Of a stretch of DNA of 64,000 bases, positions 1 through 11,185 are shown in pieces. Below the pieces are notes generated by a model. That model was not told the origin of the DNA, ran no database searches, and worked only from the letters and a program-made list of their open reading frames with translations. The position numbers were made by a program, and so were the translations under genes. Source of the stretch: Linnemannia schmuckeri (Eukaryota > Mortierellomycota > Mortierellomycetes > Mortierellales > Mortierellaceae); assembly GCA_029449235.1 (NCBI GenBank), contig JANATG010000001.1, positions 2,170,001 through 2,234,000 of the forward strand, written 5' to 3'. Position 1 is the stretch's first letter; the number at the start of each line of letters is the position of its first letter.

Positions 1-438
1 CAATTGTTATATCATTCTTATCGGACGAAAATAGCATATTCACAAGGCACTTTTGTCAAAGACTCAGAAGGGCCAGAAGAAGATGGGACCCTAAGCATTA
101 GGCAGACGGGAGGGAATGAAAAGAAGTAATATTTTTTCTTTTTTTGTTCTTGTACAGCAGGCAGAGAAACCTATTCGGCTCAGGAGCATCAAGCAACTAT
201 GAACCAGTGAGGGGAAAAACGCACAAAAGCACACACAAACACACAACAATACAACATCTTTTTTTCACATCATCGATGTCCGTTAAAGAACTCTGGGAAA
301 TGGTATTTCTGCGACCTGTCCGACGGAGGGATGACTAGATCACCTTTTTTTTCGCTGATAGTATTACAACTCTTGCTCTTCGCTTCTTCCCTTGTTGACT
401 TGTTGAGCAGTTTCTTTACCCTGCTGCTTTTAGATTAA
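1..438 (+). CDS. 3' end of an unknown gene with a hydrophobic C-terminal tail (partial, tentative)
   Basis: I do not recognise this gene. A frame is open from the left edge. Joining 1..125, 161..206 and 289..438 uses GT-AG sites (GTAATA to CAG, GTGAGG to AAAG) and keeps phase throughout, ending in TAA. The visible part is about 107 residues: a polar section (motifs EGPEEDGTLS and FGSGASSNYEP), then SGKWYFCDLSDGG, then a tail rich in L, F, V and S with a final D. A polar region followed by a hydrophobic end could be a GPI signal or a tail anchor (inference). The first intron would be only 35 nt. The acceptor of intron 1 is an ambiguous CAGCAG. If intron 1 is retained, the frame stops at 129; without intron 2 it stops at 338. 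It converges on the Smr gene that follows. Confidence 0.3.
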
Positions 439-695
439 TTCACCCACTTCATAGTCGACAAAACATTCAAACAAAACCAACAAAAACATGTATTTTCAAA
501 GAAAACAGATATGGAGAGCTAATAGTATTGTACACGGTGATAAACAGATATCGTTAACCCAAGAAAAAAATATACAACCCAATGACAGGGAAAGTGAAAG
601 GGAAAGGAAGGGAGGGGGGGGGGGGAGGGAATGGGTATCTGGCATCTGACTATCGTACACACTCGTACTAACCAAACACGAAGGAAAGCTCTTTT

Positions 696-3457
696 TCACT
701 TCTTGGAGGGCATGATACGGGAAACGCCCTTGACGAGAATGACTCCCCCCTCAGCCTCGCATCTCCACCCGTCCTTCTGGAGAAGATTCAAGATGGTCGG
801 GTAGAGACGCGCGATCCTGTCCTTGGAATGAGATCCCACACCGCAAATAATCTTGAGCGGCTTGGCGGCGATTCGTGAAGCTTGCATTGTCGCCCGCGAG
901 AACCACTGCGTCACCGCCTCGCGCACCACCGTCTGCGCCTCACTCACCGTCAATCCGTGAAGGTCCACCAAGTTTGGATCATTGTTGTCCAATCTATACA
1001 TAACATTGAAAAAAGTATAAAGAAGCAGGGTTAGTTCACAAACGTTATTGAAAAGAACAATACACAATAAGTAATGCATCAATGAAAGAAAAACGAGGCG
1101 AGAAACTTACCGGTGCTGTTGGACGACGGCGCGGGCGGCGCGCATGTGCCACTGCTTTCCTTGGACATCCAGTTTCTTGCCCTCGTCGGCATAATAGGCC
1201 GCAATACCACCCATACCGGCGCCCTTGCCCTTGGTCGCCTGATAAGCCTTGGCAGCCTTCCTGAACAGCTCATTCCTCTGCTCCAAGATCTCGTGCGCTC
1301 GCTGACGACACCAGATCGGGTCATCGTCATCGTTATATAGATCCGCATTCGCATTCTCAACAATAGTGTTGGGAAAAGGTCGGGGTCCACCTGGGAAAGG
1401 ATTACTAGTCGAGGGGAGACTTTTGAGTCGGTTGCCGCTGCTCGTAGGCTTAGGAGCCTCATTCTTGTTTGCATATCGAATGTCTGCCTGGAAGGGAATG
1501 ACATTTCCACGCATCGACGCGCCGCCATTGGTAGTGATGGGACGGTCGTTCATATCCGCGCGCGCGAAATCTGCTGCAAGGACAGCATTCATCGCATCCT
1601 GAACGTTGCCACTGTTGTAAACCAGCATCTTCTTCAGTCCAACCGCGCTGTGCTCCGGGAACATCTCCATCAGCTGAGCCAGATTGATGTCGAATTGGGT
1701 TTGGCGTTCCCGTCCTTGTGCTGCCAATGATCCGTTGCGGCTATCCTGCTTGAGTCGGGCCTCGATACTCTCCACAGTCTTGAACAAATGAGCTCCATTG
1801 GCATGATAATCCGAGACGATAGTCCTCTTGGGGACGGTATGGAAGATGTTCATGAGGATTGAAATTTGGTGATCAAACGTAGCCCACTCGTTGCTCTCTG
1901 GAATCAAAAAATCTTCCTGGCGATCCACGGTCTTGAGCAAAGGGTCGTTCTGTCCATCCCAGACCGGCTGGTGACGCGCAGCACCCCATGCCGCGACCCC
2001 GTCCGATGTTGTTGATCCCGATCCTCCAGAGCCCGTCGTTTTCCACTTCTTTCTTGACGATTTGCCGTTCTGGACGCCCTCATAGAATGCATCATCCAAA
2101 GAGTTGGTAGTGGTAGAGGAAGTCGTCAGCGACGAGTGGAATGATCCCGATCCTGAAGACGACGTCTCGACCTGTTCGTTCTCCAGGAACATCTGGCTGA
2201 GGATCATCTCCACCGCAGCCTCCAAATCCCGACGACAATCCTTCAGAACCTGTGCCAGATACTCGTCCGAATACTCTCGGTCTGGGAAACAGCTCTTCAA
2301 AAACTCGAGTTCCTCTGCCTTGAGCCCGTTGATACTGCGACGGGTAGCATTTTCAGGCACTACAACTGAATCTCCTTCCTCGTCCTCATCCTCTTCAGCC
2401 TCGTTGCTGTCACCGCTTTTCTGGCTGTTGTTGCTATTGCTTTCGTCATCGCTCCCGCCTCCTGTGCCCAATAGTCCAGCATTAGCTTCCTTCCTCCACG
2501 TCCCGCGCTGAGGCGTAGCTCCTAAAGAGGGTGGCAGAGACTCTCCTTTTCCTGTTTTTCCATGTCGTTTCTGTCGTCGGTTCTTCTTTTTCTTTGGCCC
2601 CGGACCGCCGGCTGAGGCGGTCTCATCCTCAGCAAATGTCTCCTGGGCATCTCCCAGAGTTGCATCCTGTTCGTCATCGTTGGCATTGTCTTCTTCGGGG
2701 ACCTCCTGATCATGGTCCTCTTCAGTATCTTCAAGCGTCTCGACGACAGCTGCATGCTTCTGCATGTAACGAGGATTCCGAGTAGCCTTATAACTAGCCT
2801 TGACAGGCTGGGCCTGTGTGGCGGAAGTCGCTGGAGAGTTGACCAAGGTCGTCGGCTGTCGGAATGAGGAGCTGTTGGTCACCTGGCCTTGTTTGTTGAA
2901 TTTGAACAGACCACTGCGTGCTGATGAGGATGTTGTGTTTGCTGCTACTGTAGGAGTATTCGAATTGGCGACCTCCTCGCTCCAGATCAAAATATTCTTG
3001 TCGGTCGAAGGAGCTTGGTTCGATTTCTTGTTCTTATTGATGGGTGCCGACGCTTGTTTCCTACCATTGATCTGGTATGTTGCTGATATTGCTGCTGTCG
3101 TTGACAAGCCAGTGGATGGTGTTCCTGCTCCTCCTCTGGGCATATCGGCAGCGAGGGCCGAGAGGATGGGAATACAGGCCTTAAAGTCCTTCATGTCATG
3201 GTAAATAGAGGCGACCAGCGCCGAGTCCAGACGTGGGCAAAACATTGCCTAAAAGCAGATGTTACAGGAAATGGGCGAAAGGATAAAAAAAAAAAAAAGA
3301 GTTAGGAAGGTCAGCAGTGTTTGTGTATATTGCATCGGGTTACAAGACTTTTTTATTTCAAAAAAGGGCGAAGTCATAGGAGCTTCTTTTTAGCTCGCAG
3401 AAAGCATATATTATTGTAGGGAGGGAGCCTTACCTCGAGTTTTTCTTGTGGATCCAT
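696..3457 (-). CDS. CUE / DUF1771 / Smr-domain protein (Cue2/N4BP2-like), 819 aa
   Basis: Exons 3434..3457, 1111..3248 and 696..993. A tiny first exon encodes MDPQEKLE, and all phases match. Order of domains: an N-terminal helical CUE/UBA-like segment (LDSALVASIYHD, about residues 13-45); a long disordered, acidic and S/T/N-rich stretch; a CUE-type module around 315-360 (EELEFLKSCFPD); a second CUE-like module near 530-575 (LMEMFPEHS); DUF1771 at about 650-720; and a C-terminal Smr domain at about 727-815 with the signatures DLHGLT and GVGSHS. In known relatives (yeast Cue2, human N4BP2) CUE modules bind ubiquitin and Smr is a nuclease domain. Cue2 cuts mRNA at stalled ribosomes in no-go decay. 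I infer a cytosolic ribosome-associated RNA-cleavage role. The DUF1771-Smr junction is split by a 117-nt intron. Confidence 0.9.
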
Positions 3458-4161
3458 TTGTAAGTAGTGATGTAGGTGAGAGAATGTTTGTGTTGTTGGG
3501 TATTGCTGTTATGTGTAGTAATGGGAGCTGTGTGTGTGATAGAGTGTGTGTTGTGGCAGATGGGTGAACTAAGAAACTAAAAAAGGCAGTCGGATGATGT
3601 AAGAGAAGGAAAGCGAAGAAAGTGAAGAAAGAAAAGAGAAGAGAGAAAAGAAAGACACTGTTTGGTATTGTCGCTTTGTGCAAAGTAAAGTAAAAAAGGG
3701 ATGTTGTTGTAGTGCGGTTGTGCGGGTGTGTGCGTGAATGGTGATGGTTGTCTTTGATGTGTGGAATGATAGACATATGTAAAAAGGGGTGTGAGGTAGG
3801 TTATGAGTGACAACAAAATGAAGAAGAGGAAAAGCCTTTTAAGCTCGACGACTGGAAAAAAAAGGGTGGCTTTGCCATCAAGGGAAGCGAGAGGGAATTG
3901 AACGGACAAGGAGAAGACAAATGAAAAAAAGATGCATGATGGGTCATAGGCTGCCGTAGTCAACTACAAGGTACAAACGACGTCAATTGACGTTCTTATT
4001 CGTTTATTCATTTTGTCAGCGAATTGAACCATGCGTATCTGACTGTCTACCCTTGTTCTTCATATAAACAAGAATGCGCCGCAGAAACACCCACGGTCAA
4101 TAATACCCTCATGTTTGCTGCCTGTCTTTTCCAAACAAGGGTTGTCAATTTCATTTTCCAA
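3458..4161. promoter_or_regulatory. Leader/promoter of the Smr gene and 3' flank of the CAP-C gene
   Basis: No coding exon seen. The minus strand is strongly pyrimidine-rich between about 3,470 and 3,900, as ahead of several genes here, and probably carries the transcription start of the Smr gene. The open frames here are low-complexity products of that tract. Confidence 0.4.
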
Positions 4162-5406
4162 TTACTCATCATCTGCTCTGGGTGCTCCGCGCAGCACCTC
4201 ATCCTTCTTCTTCTCGCTGGCCTGCAGGCTCGACTCTTCCGCGCGTGTCATAGGGTATCCATCATTCATACGCACAATCGCTATACACACGAAATATGGT
4301 CAGAGGACAAAAATGTTAGTTCGTCGATTGCTATTGAATTCTTTATATTTTGTTTGTTCATTTGAAGAGGGACAGAGAGAGGAAAAAAAAAAAAAAAAAA
4401 GTACCTTCGGTCTTGATGCTGCCGTCGATGATCGTAGTCTTGAACTGGTCAGTGTCGGGGCGCAATTCGGGGTTCCTGGCCTGCAGCTCTCTGTAGCTCA
4501 AGCTATGAGTCTCATCGCCTAAGTAGTAGAACAAGAACGAAAACAGTGGAATGTTAGGGAGAAACTGACGCAGCACAGGAAGACGTCTGTCTGTGAATAA
4601 TCTGAACGAGAAGAGAGACATACCGAGGTTCAATGTGATGTCGTCGACTCCGGCCCAGATCATGGAGCCAAAGTACTCGGCCTCGGGCATCTTGATCATG
4701 ATGGTCTGGATGCTGTCTAACTGGAAGACAGACACTGATCTATCAAACTGGAAGAAGCGGAGGGTCAAGCAAGTTGATTATTAGCTGACTTGTTGTTGAT
4801 CGATGGTTGCCCTGTTTGCGTGTTCACAAAAGATAATGCAGAGGAAACGTACGTCGAGGTTGACGTTCTCGCTCTTCCAAATGTCGACAGTACCGGTCAA
4901 CACCTTGCCTTCGACCTTGATGGTCAAGTTCTTGCAGCTCTCTGTTGGTTAATTAAAGCAATTGAGCATTATGCGTTAGTAAAAGTGGTGTGTTATCCTG
5001 TGCCTCAGCAAGCAGGCTGCACATTCTCAAATGAGGTGTGGAAGGAAAGGAGGGAACGTATACCGATAGAGATCTTGATGGGCTTGCCCTGGATGGTGTA
5101 CTCGCAGTCCTCGCACTTCAACAGATACAGAGCCTTGCGGTCCTGGACTTCGATCGTCTCAACAGCGTTCTTGACGTCCTTCTGTTAACGAGTAGATAAA
5201 TCAAGTTGACGCGAGGAGTAAGGGTGTTTAGTACTCTTAAGATGTCTCAACTGTGACATTCAAATGGGCTTGAGAAAAAAGATGAGGGTCGTGTTCTTTT
5301 GGTTAAAGAGGAGAAGCATTACGAGAAGATGGGTGGCGTTCTCTTTGGCATTGGGTCTGGTGGCAGAGTTGTTGAGGGCGTTGGCCTGGTCCCTGACTGA
5401 CATCAT
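4162..5406 (-). CDS. Stand-alone CAP C-terminal-domain protein (C-CAP beta-helix), 215 aa
   Basis: Six exons: 5323..5406, 5064..5181, 4853..4941, 4624..4747, 4405..4518 and 4162..4280. All junctions are GT-AG and in phase. The product starts MMSVRDQANALNN, and residues about 40-165 are a repetitive beta-rich region (YTIQGKPIKISIESCKN, VEGKVLTGTVDIWKS) followed by PDTDQFKTT. The QFKT signature and the strand repeats match the C-terminal domain of cyclase-associated proteins (CAP/Srv2), which binds ADP-actin and recharges it. Full CAPs are about 500 residues with an adenylyl-cyclase-binding N-terminus, a folded helical domain and a proline-rich/WH2 linker, all absent here. The C-terminus adds a charged KKKDEV tail. 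The role is probably cytosolic actin turnover or a tubulin-cofactor-C-like function. The ATG is the first in frame behind a T-rich leader. Confidence 0.85.
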
Positions 5407-6497
5407 CTTTGCTTGTTGTTAATGTTTTTTTTTTTTGAATGAAGTTGAGTGGAGGGCGTATTGAAAATATGTGGGTATGTGTGGGTATGTGGGTATGCGG
5501 AGTAGAGTAAAGAAGAAGGGTTCTTGGTTTCCTGTGTGACCCATTGGGCCCTTTTTATACCTTTTTTTATGCTTTTTCATTTTTATTTTTCAGCTCAGGC
5601 GGTATTAATTGTGGTCGAATGGTATTCAAAACGACACAACAGACCATCCCATGAACAAAAAGGAAAGGGGTCTGTCGAAAAAGGCAGAAGATAGAAGAGG
5701 GGGGGAAGGTGGAGGCACAGTTGAAGACTCCCCTTCCTTTCCGTCAATGGTATTGATTGCATTAGAATGCATTAACGCTATTGGCACTCGATCAGGGCTG
5801 TTGTCTTAACAGGGGCACTACATTCATCATCATTTGCGGATCTCGTGGTTTTTTTTCTTGGCTGAGGAGCGAACTCCATTCTTGTGGTGTCTTTGCCAAT
5901 GATTGTTGGTAATCATGAAAACAGAACATGTAGAATATGGAGGCGCGGAAATTGTAGGCTGTTGAAGAGTGAAAGCAAAAAGAAAACACATCACTAAGTT
6001 GTGAATGAAATTGATGGTCGATGAAGGATAATTAATAGTATCAAGAGAGTTGAAGATGAGAGAGAACGAAGAAAAAAGACAGATCGCGTTTGAGACCCTT
6101 TTCACGCGTGACTGGAGGCGTTGTTCCTATGTAGCATATCATCCACGTCAAGAGAGGACGCGTCCATGGAAGCCACCGTCACCAGCGCGTCGCGCTTGAT
6201 ATAACTTTCAGTTATGGGATAAAAGGGAGAAAGTATCAGCACCGTGTCGTGTCCCTGACTGATCAGGGAGCAAAAGAATTCAAGGGATTTTTGTACTGTA
6301 CTCTCCTCCCTGAACTCTCCCTTATAACCATGTCCAATTTCGGTTGCGTGACTGTCAGAGCTCCCAAAGGCCGATGGTGGTAGGTTCGCTCTTTTGTTTC
6401 TCCTTTTTGTCTTTTTCCCTTCTTTCTCATTTTTATCGTTCGTCATCCGCTCTTCATCACTCTCAGCCCCACCATCAACAACAGCATCAACAGCAAC
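5407..6497. promoter_or_regulatory. Divergent promoter region between CAP-C (-) and membrane-protein gene (+)
   Basis: No supported gene. The right end (about 6,380-6,480) is a C/T-rich leader directly ahead of the + gene, and the left end holds a poly-A run and GTGGGTATGT repeats ahead of the CAP-C start. Open frames here are low-complexity. Confidence 0.4.
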
Positions 6498-7530
6498 ATG
6501 GCAGGACAGAACGCACCTCAAACAAAGGACAATACCGGAGTCTCATCCGCCACCAGGGACGCATCTCAATCGACCACACGACGAAAACAACCTGCATCCA
6601 CCCAACAGACTGCAAAGATACAGGAAATCAACGACGACGAAGAGGTGGAAGAAGGAGAGGAGGACGAGGATGAGGAGTTTGATGAGGACGAAGACAATGA
6701 AGAGGCCGACTCGGACTCTGATTCGGATGCCTCTGACTCTGACATTGATGATATCCCAGGTACAACCAGCCTCTTAGCGATGCCAAGTCTTTTTTCGCGA
6801 GAGAAAACAATTACAGGACAGTGAACTCTCAAGTCTCCCCAACTGACCGACATAACATTCATTGGTCCATTTTCTCATAGAACCTGAAAAGTGGAAGATC
6901 ATCACAGAGTCTGGAATCATCGATCAGGTCAAGGCCAATGACAAGCGCAAACGCCGCCAAAAGCAGGTTCAGGAAGAGTCGGATCGAGACTATATCTTTG
7001 AGGGCATCTTCTTTTCAATCCCTACGACGTGTCTCTTTGTGGTCATGGATGTCCTTGTTCATCGCCAGTTCGGAGAGGCATATGGAGGAAGCGATATTTT
7101 CCGCAAAGTCATTAAGGTCTTCCCAGGTAAATCATTTTGAATGTCTCTTTGTTACACATGCCTGTTTCCTTTTTATTGTTCCGACCATGTGCGTAAATCA
7201 AAATGAGAAATGTTTATTAATTATTCTTTTCTATACTCTCGTATGGCCTATCATATAGCTATTCTGATTATGGTGTACTTCAGCAACAAGTCCAAAAACA
7301 GCAAGTTCACGCAGGGGGCGATGTTTGTGATCGCGACTCTTTGCGGATGCTACTTTTTGCACACGATGTTCCGGTCGCCTGCGATGGGTATCATGCTGCG
7401 TTCACCGGGAGTGATCACGATCCTTGTCTACTGCATTGTCCAGCTGAACCTGCTGCCGGCCGTGATAAGTCTGGCACTCTGCGGATTGTATTATCAGTTT
7501 GGAAACGTCAAGTACAGTCATCGTCGTTAA
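6498..7530 (+). CDS. Fungal multi-pass membrane protein of unknown function, 259 aa
   Basis: Exons 6498..6759, 6881..7126 and 7259..7530, all in phase. Residues 1-87 are disordered and very acidic, with a long D/E run and repeated SD (casein-kinase-2-like) motifs. The second exon has the basic stretch KANDKRKRRQKQ and then FEGIFFSIPTTCLF, the first membrane segment. Three further hydrophobic segments follow (AILIMVYF, FVIATLCGCYFLHTMF, ITILVYCIVQLNLLPAVISLALCG), and the protein ends KYSHRR. The layout (acidic tail, basic patch, about four membrane helices) resembles small uncharacterised fungal ER or nuclear-envelope proteins. I cannot name a function. The start is supported by AACATGG after a pyrimidine-rich leader without upstream ATG nearby. 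Confidence 0.8.
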
Positions 7531-7878
7531 ACACCAGAGACAGCTGTCCATGAGAGCAAAAAAAATACAACAACACAAAACCTCCGTTTATGAATTCGTT
7601 TCCTTCGTGTCAATTTATTTGCGGAGTAACTGGGCGTGGAGATGAGGATTCATTCGCAGACTGGCAGGCTGACTGAGCATCTTGTGGTGCCTGACATTCT
7701 TACCCTTAAGCCGAATTAGCCCAGCCCACTTGGTAGAGAAAAACTTTGACTTATCGAATCGCATTTTGACATTTCATTCCTCTCCTTTGTCGTCATCCTA
7801 CTCACCATCACTCCACTCCACTCCCTCTCCTCTTCTCTCCGCTCCTTTACTCAATCAAAGCAAAGCACACCCAACACA
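7531..7878. promoter_or_regulatory. 3' flank and cytochrome b5 gene leader
   Basis: No gene. A C/T-rich tract at about 7,775-7,875 precedes the next ATG. Confidence 0.4.
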
Positions 7879-9219
7879 ATGTCATACCTATTTTCAGCCA
7901 TCAGGGATTACGTCCGGCCACAAGGCGCCACTAATGCAAAATCAACCGAAGACTCCTCTTCAGTAAACACAACACAGAACACCACCATTAAAACCCCCCA
8001 AAAAGATACCCTTGCACCAGCAACTACCACGGCACCCCATCCATACGCAAACAACGTCAACAGCAACCAGAATAGGATAATGGTCCAACCTACTTCTAAA
8101 AACAGCTCCCTCTCCATCCCAGCAGTCTCCCTGAACTCGCTTCAACCCCCCATCATCCGAACAAACTCTTCCGACGGTAGTAGCGACGATTCGGACTTGG
8201 ACTCCGAGAATGATTCGTCCGAGGTCAAGATCGCGACGCCCTATCTTGCCACCTCGACAGCAATTGATACACCCTTCATGACTCTCTCCACCGCCGACGA
8301 CCCCGACAGTATGTTATCTCTCCTCTTCAACTAACCTGAGGCGCTTCTCGGGTGTCTGTGCCTCCTAATTCTATTGTTATTGCAAACCAGCTTTGCCCTT
8401 GGTCCATGCGCAGCGCAGCAACAGCGAAAACTTGCTGTGGAGTATTTGTTCCAGTGTGTGCCTGTGCCAATGACTAACCTTTATTTTTTTTTCTGTGTAT
8501 TGTTCTGAATTCTATAGTTGAGGTGACGCCTAGTTTCCCAGCAGTAGATGGACCCCAGCGTCTGGCTGCCTGCTCGACGGACCCAAAGTCAAAGAGAAGG
8601 ATCAAGTTTGCCCTGGCACCTGGACATTCGCCTTTGGACTGGGCTCGTCTCACCGCCTCTGGAAAAGATCTTCGCGTACGTTTACCATCTTGATTTGAAG
8701 AGAAATGTGTTGTTGCGGATATGCGGCTTGTAAGGATAGCCTCGTCGTTGCTGTTTACTGACATTCCTTCCCCCCATTACATCCATCCATGTTATTTTAG
8801 GGTGTGGACTCGTTTGGCCGTTACACACTGGAGGATGTCAAGGAACATAAGAGCTATGACGATGCGTGGACAGTACTCAATGGAAAGGTCTACAACATGA
8901 CGGCATACCTGCCCTTCCATCCTGGAGGAGAGAAGGAGATCATGCGTTGTGCTGGTCGTGACGGCACGCGGCTCTTCAGTAAGTTTCTACTCCCTTTTTT
9001 ACTTCCTTCAGCCCTTGTTCTGGTAATTCCTTCTCACGGATATGTCGGATACACAGCCTAACGCCTTTCACTCTTCTCGTTGGCGTTACTGCTCTTATAA
9101 TTTTTATTCTTTTAGATTTGACGCACAAGTGGGTCAACTACGAGTACATGTTGAAGGAGTGCCAGGTCGGGTTCTTGGTGTCCGATGGGCCATCGTCAAA
9201 CAAGCTCAGGGCGCAATAA
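7879..9219 (+). CDS. Cytochrome b5-like heme-binding domain protein (Irc21/Ncb5or-N type), 289 aa
   Basis: Exons 7879..8308, 8518..8675, 8801..8978 and 9116..9219. Residues 1-145 are disordered and S/T/N-rich with acidic clusters (SDDSDLDSEND). Next comes KPGHSPLDW-like FALAPGHSPLDWARL, then the b5 fold: YTLEDVKEHKSYDDAW, the axial-ligand motif FHPGGEKE, and the second histidine within NLTHKWVNYE. The HSPLDW lead-in followed by a b5 domain is seen in yeast Irc21 and in the N-terminus of cytochrome b5 oxidoreductase Ncb5or. No membrane anchor and no flavin domain are visible, so it is probably a soluble electron carrier needing a partner reductase. The b5 domain is split over exons 3-4. Confidence 0.88.
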
Positions 9220-9608
9220 TAGACCTCTTTAGGCCTTCTCTTTGCCACGGACACTCAAATTGCCTATGTTTGTAGACAATGTTAATAAAACAATCATTGA
9301 TGTACACATGGACTGCGTATTTCCGCAGCGTTTTCGTCGTTGCTCAAAGGCTCTCGAATTTTTTTTTCAAGCCCTGTCTCTGTCGTCTGTTGTGGCGTAT
9401 CAATCACCACCCCGCGCCGGATTGTGTTGTATCTAACGATTATGAAAGTTTGCTTCACATGAATTTACATTCTTGCTTCTCTCTTATCTCTACTTTCTTC
9501 TTTCTTTCCTCTCTCATCCTCCCAGCATCTTCCTCCAGCCTTTCCCATCAGAGAGTCAACAACCATATCCACCCATCACCGTCCCTCCAACGAATCAAGA
9601 TCAGAACA
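9220..9608. promoter_or_regulatory. Intergenic leader ahead of the HAD gene
   Basis: No separate gene. An open frame continues upstream from the HAD coding region to 9279, but the C/T-rich tract at about 9,475-9,560 looks like a leader, so I treat it as 5' untranslated. Confidence 0.4.
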
Positions 9609-10736
9609 ATGACCATCCAAGCCAACAACAGCAACAATAGTATCAAAACTGTCAAGTATCCGACAAAGATGCCAACATCAATCTTCCTCGACTCGGGCGG
9701 GGTGATCAACGATAACGCCAAGCGTGCCCCTCAATGGGTTCGATACCTGGGAGAATACCTCCCCACCACTGTCCTTGGCGGGAATGCACAGGTTTGGGGG
9801 ATGGCCAATGTGGAGATGATTGGGCCGTTCTTCCGTCGATGGCATGAATTTATGGACCAAGCGACTATACTTACTGCACAGGCGAATGCTCAGGCTCGGG
9901 ACAGAGCGATGACGATTAACGGTAACGGCAAGGACAAGAAGGGAGAGGAGGAGGAGAGGGAAGACACGAATGTGTACAGGATCTTTGAGAGACTGCACTT
10001 GCTGATCTGGATAAAAGAGATGTGCCAAATCGCCTCCCGCCATCTCCCAGACCTCCTTACCAAAGTCCTCCCAACCCTGACTGACGATGACCTCTTCCGA
10101 ATCGCGAAATCCGCACACGTCTATGCGATCCAACGAGTCCGTGCCGATTTCCCAGGCGCCCTTTCCGCGATTCGCCAGGTCAAAGCCATGCCTGAACGGT
10201 TAAAATTGTATACGAGTTCTGCGGATAGTTTCGAGGATCTGGAGACGATTCTGAGAGGACTGGGGGTGTTTGAGGAATTTGATGGGGTGTATGGTGCAGA
10301 TAGGGTGAACTGTTTGAAGAATTCGGACGAGTACTATCGACGCGTATTTGAAGCTGTTGGTGTGCGGCGTGTCATCTCTAGGACGGAGGATGGCATTGTA
10401 ATTGCGGACTGCCGTGGACGTGGTCAGCAGGGAAGCATCATGGAGGAGGAGAAGGATGATGTCAAGAATGACGATGATAGCAAGAAGGAGAAGGAGAAGG
10501 AGGAAGAAGAAGCGGTTGAGGTGGTGGTGGTGGATGATAGCGTGAAGGCATTGAGGTATGCGCGTGTGCATGGAGCAAGGACGGTGCTGATCACATCTTC
10601 CAATGAGGAGTTGGACTTGTCCCTGGAGGAAAACAGACATGTTGACTATCAGCTGAAGGCACTTGCGGACCTGCCTGCGCTATTGGACTCTTGGAGGAAA
10701 CACTTTTCCCGATCCTCTTCGTTGTCATCTTCTTAA
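9609..10736 (+). CDS. HAD-superfamily hydrolase, 375 aa, intronless
   Basis: A single-exon gene, unusual in this window. HAD motif I is FLDSGGVIND with the nucleophile position Asp28; the usual second Asp (DxD) is replaced by glycine. Motif II is LYTSSADS, and motif IV is VVVVDDSVKALRYA near residues 305-320. A helical cap lies between about residues 45 and 200 and includes a low-complexity basic/acidic insert (NGNGKDKKGEEEE). A second acidic insert sits just before motif IV. With DSGG in place of DxD, phosphatase activity is uncertain; a dehalogenase-like chemistry or a non-catalytic role is possible. The start at ACAATGACC was chosen over the in-frame upstream extension because the latter is leader-like. 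Confidence 0.75.
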   Translation: MTIQANNSNNSIKTVKYPTKMPTSIFLDSGGVINDNAKRAPQWVRYLGEYLPTTVLGGNAQVWGMANVEMIGPFFRRWHEFMDQATILTAQANAQARDRAMTINGNGKDKKGEEEEREDTNVYRIFERLHLLIWIKEMCQIASRHLPDLLTKVLPTLTDDDLFRIAKSAHVYAIQRVRADFPGALSAIRQVKAMPERLKLYTSSADSFEDLETILRGLGVFEEFDGVYGADRVNCLKNSDEYYRRVFEAVGVRRVISRTEDGIVIADCRGRGQQGSIMEEEKDDVKNDDDSKKEKEKEEEEAVEVVVVDDSVKALRYARVHGARTVLITSSNEELDLSLEENRHVDYQLKALADLPALLDSWRKHFSRSSSLSSS

Positions 10737-11185
10737 TCCTTGTCTGTTCCTCTTTTCCTTTTGTTGTTGTTGAAATGATAATAAAAGGAAGAAAATAAAA
10801 TAGCCATAGTACAATTAGACACCTATTTGGGCATTTCGCCTTTTTGTTGCTTATTTTTGATTGAATCGAGATTGGGGCGCGTCATTCAGGGAGCAAGCGG
10901 AGATCGTCCATTCCAATGCGTCATCTATGCTTGTCAGCCCATGTTATTTCATTTCACATTCATTCTCATTGCAGCCAAAAAGTGTTCCATGGATGGCTCC
11001 CTGTCCCACTTTCCCCTGAGAAAACAAAAATTTGGAGTGATAATAAAAATTGCTGCCAGGGTCGGTGCTTGTTGCGTGTTGGCGTTAGCTCCCTTTTGTG
11101 TTTTGTTTTCTTGGCAACGTTATTACTACCATGAGATCCCATAAGGGGATGGACCATTGAAAGATGGAAAAAAAGGGGGAGGAGG
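10737..11185. other. Convergent 3' flanks
   Basis: AATAAAA-type signals follow the HAD gene at about 10,778-10,800. I see nothing else that can be supported. Confidence 0.4.

Noticed and set aside
9279..9608. In-frame N-terminal extension of the HAD protein
   Set aside because: C/T-rich leader composition and no conserved HAD residues; the later ATG is better.
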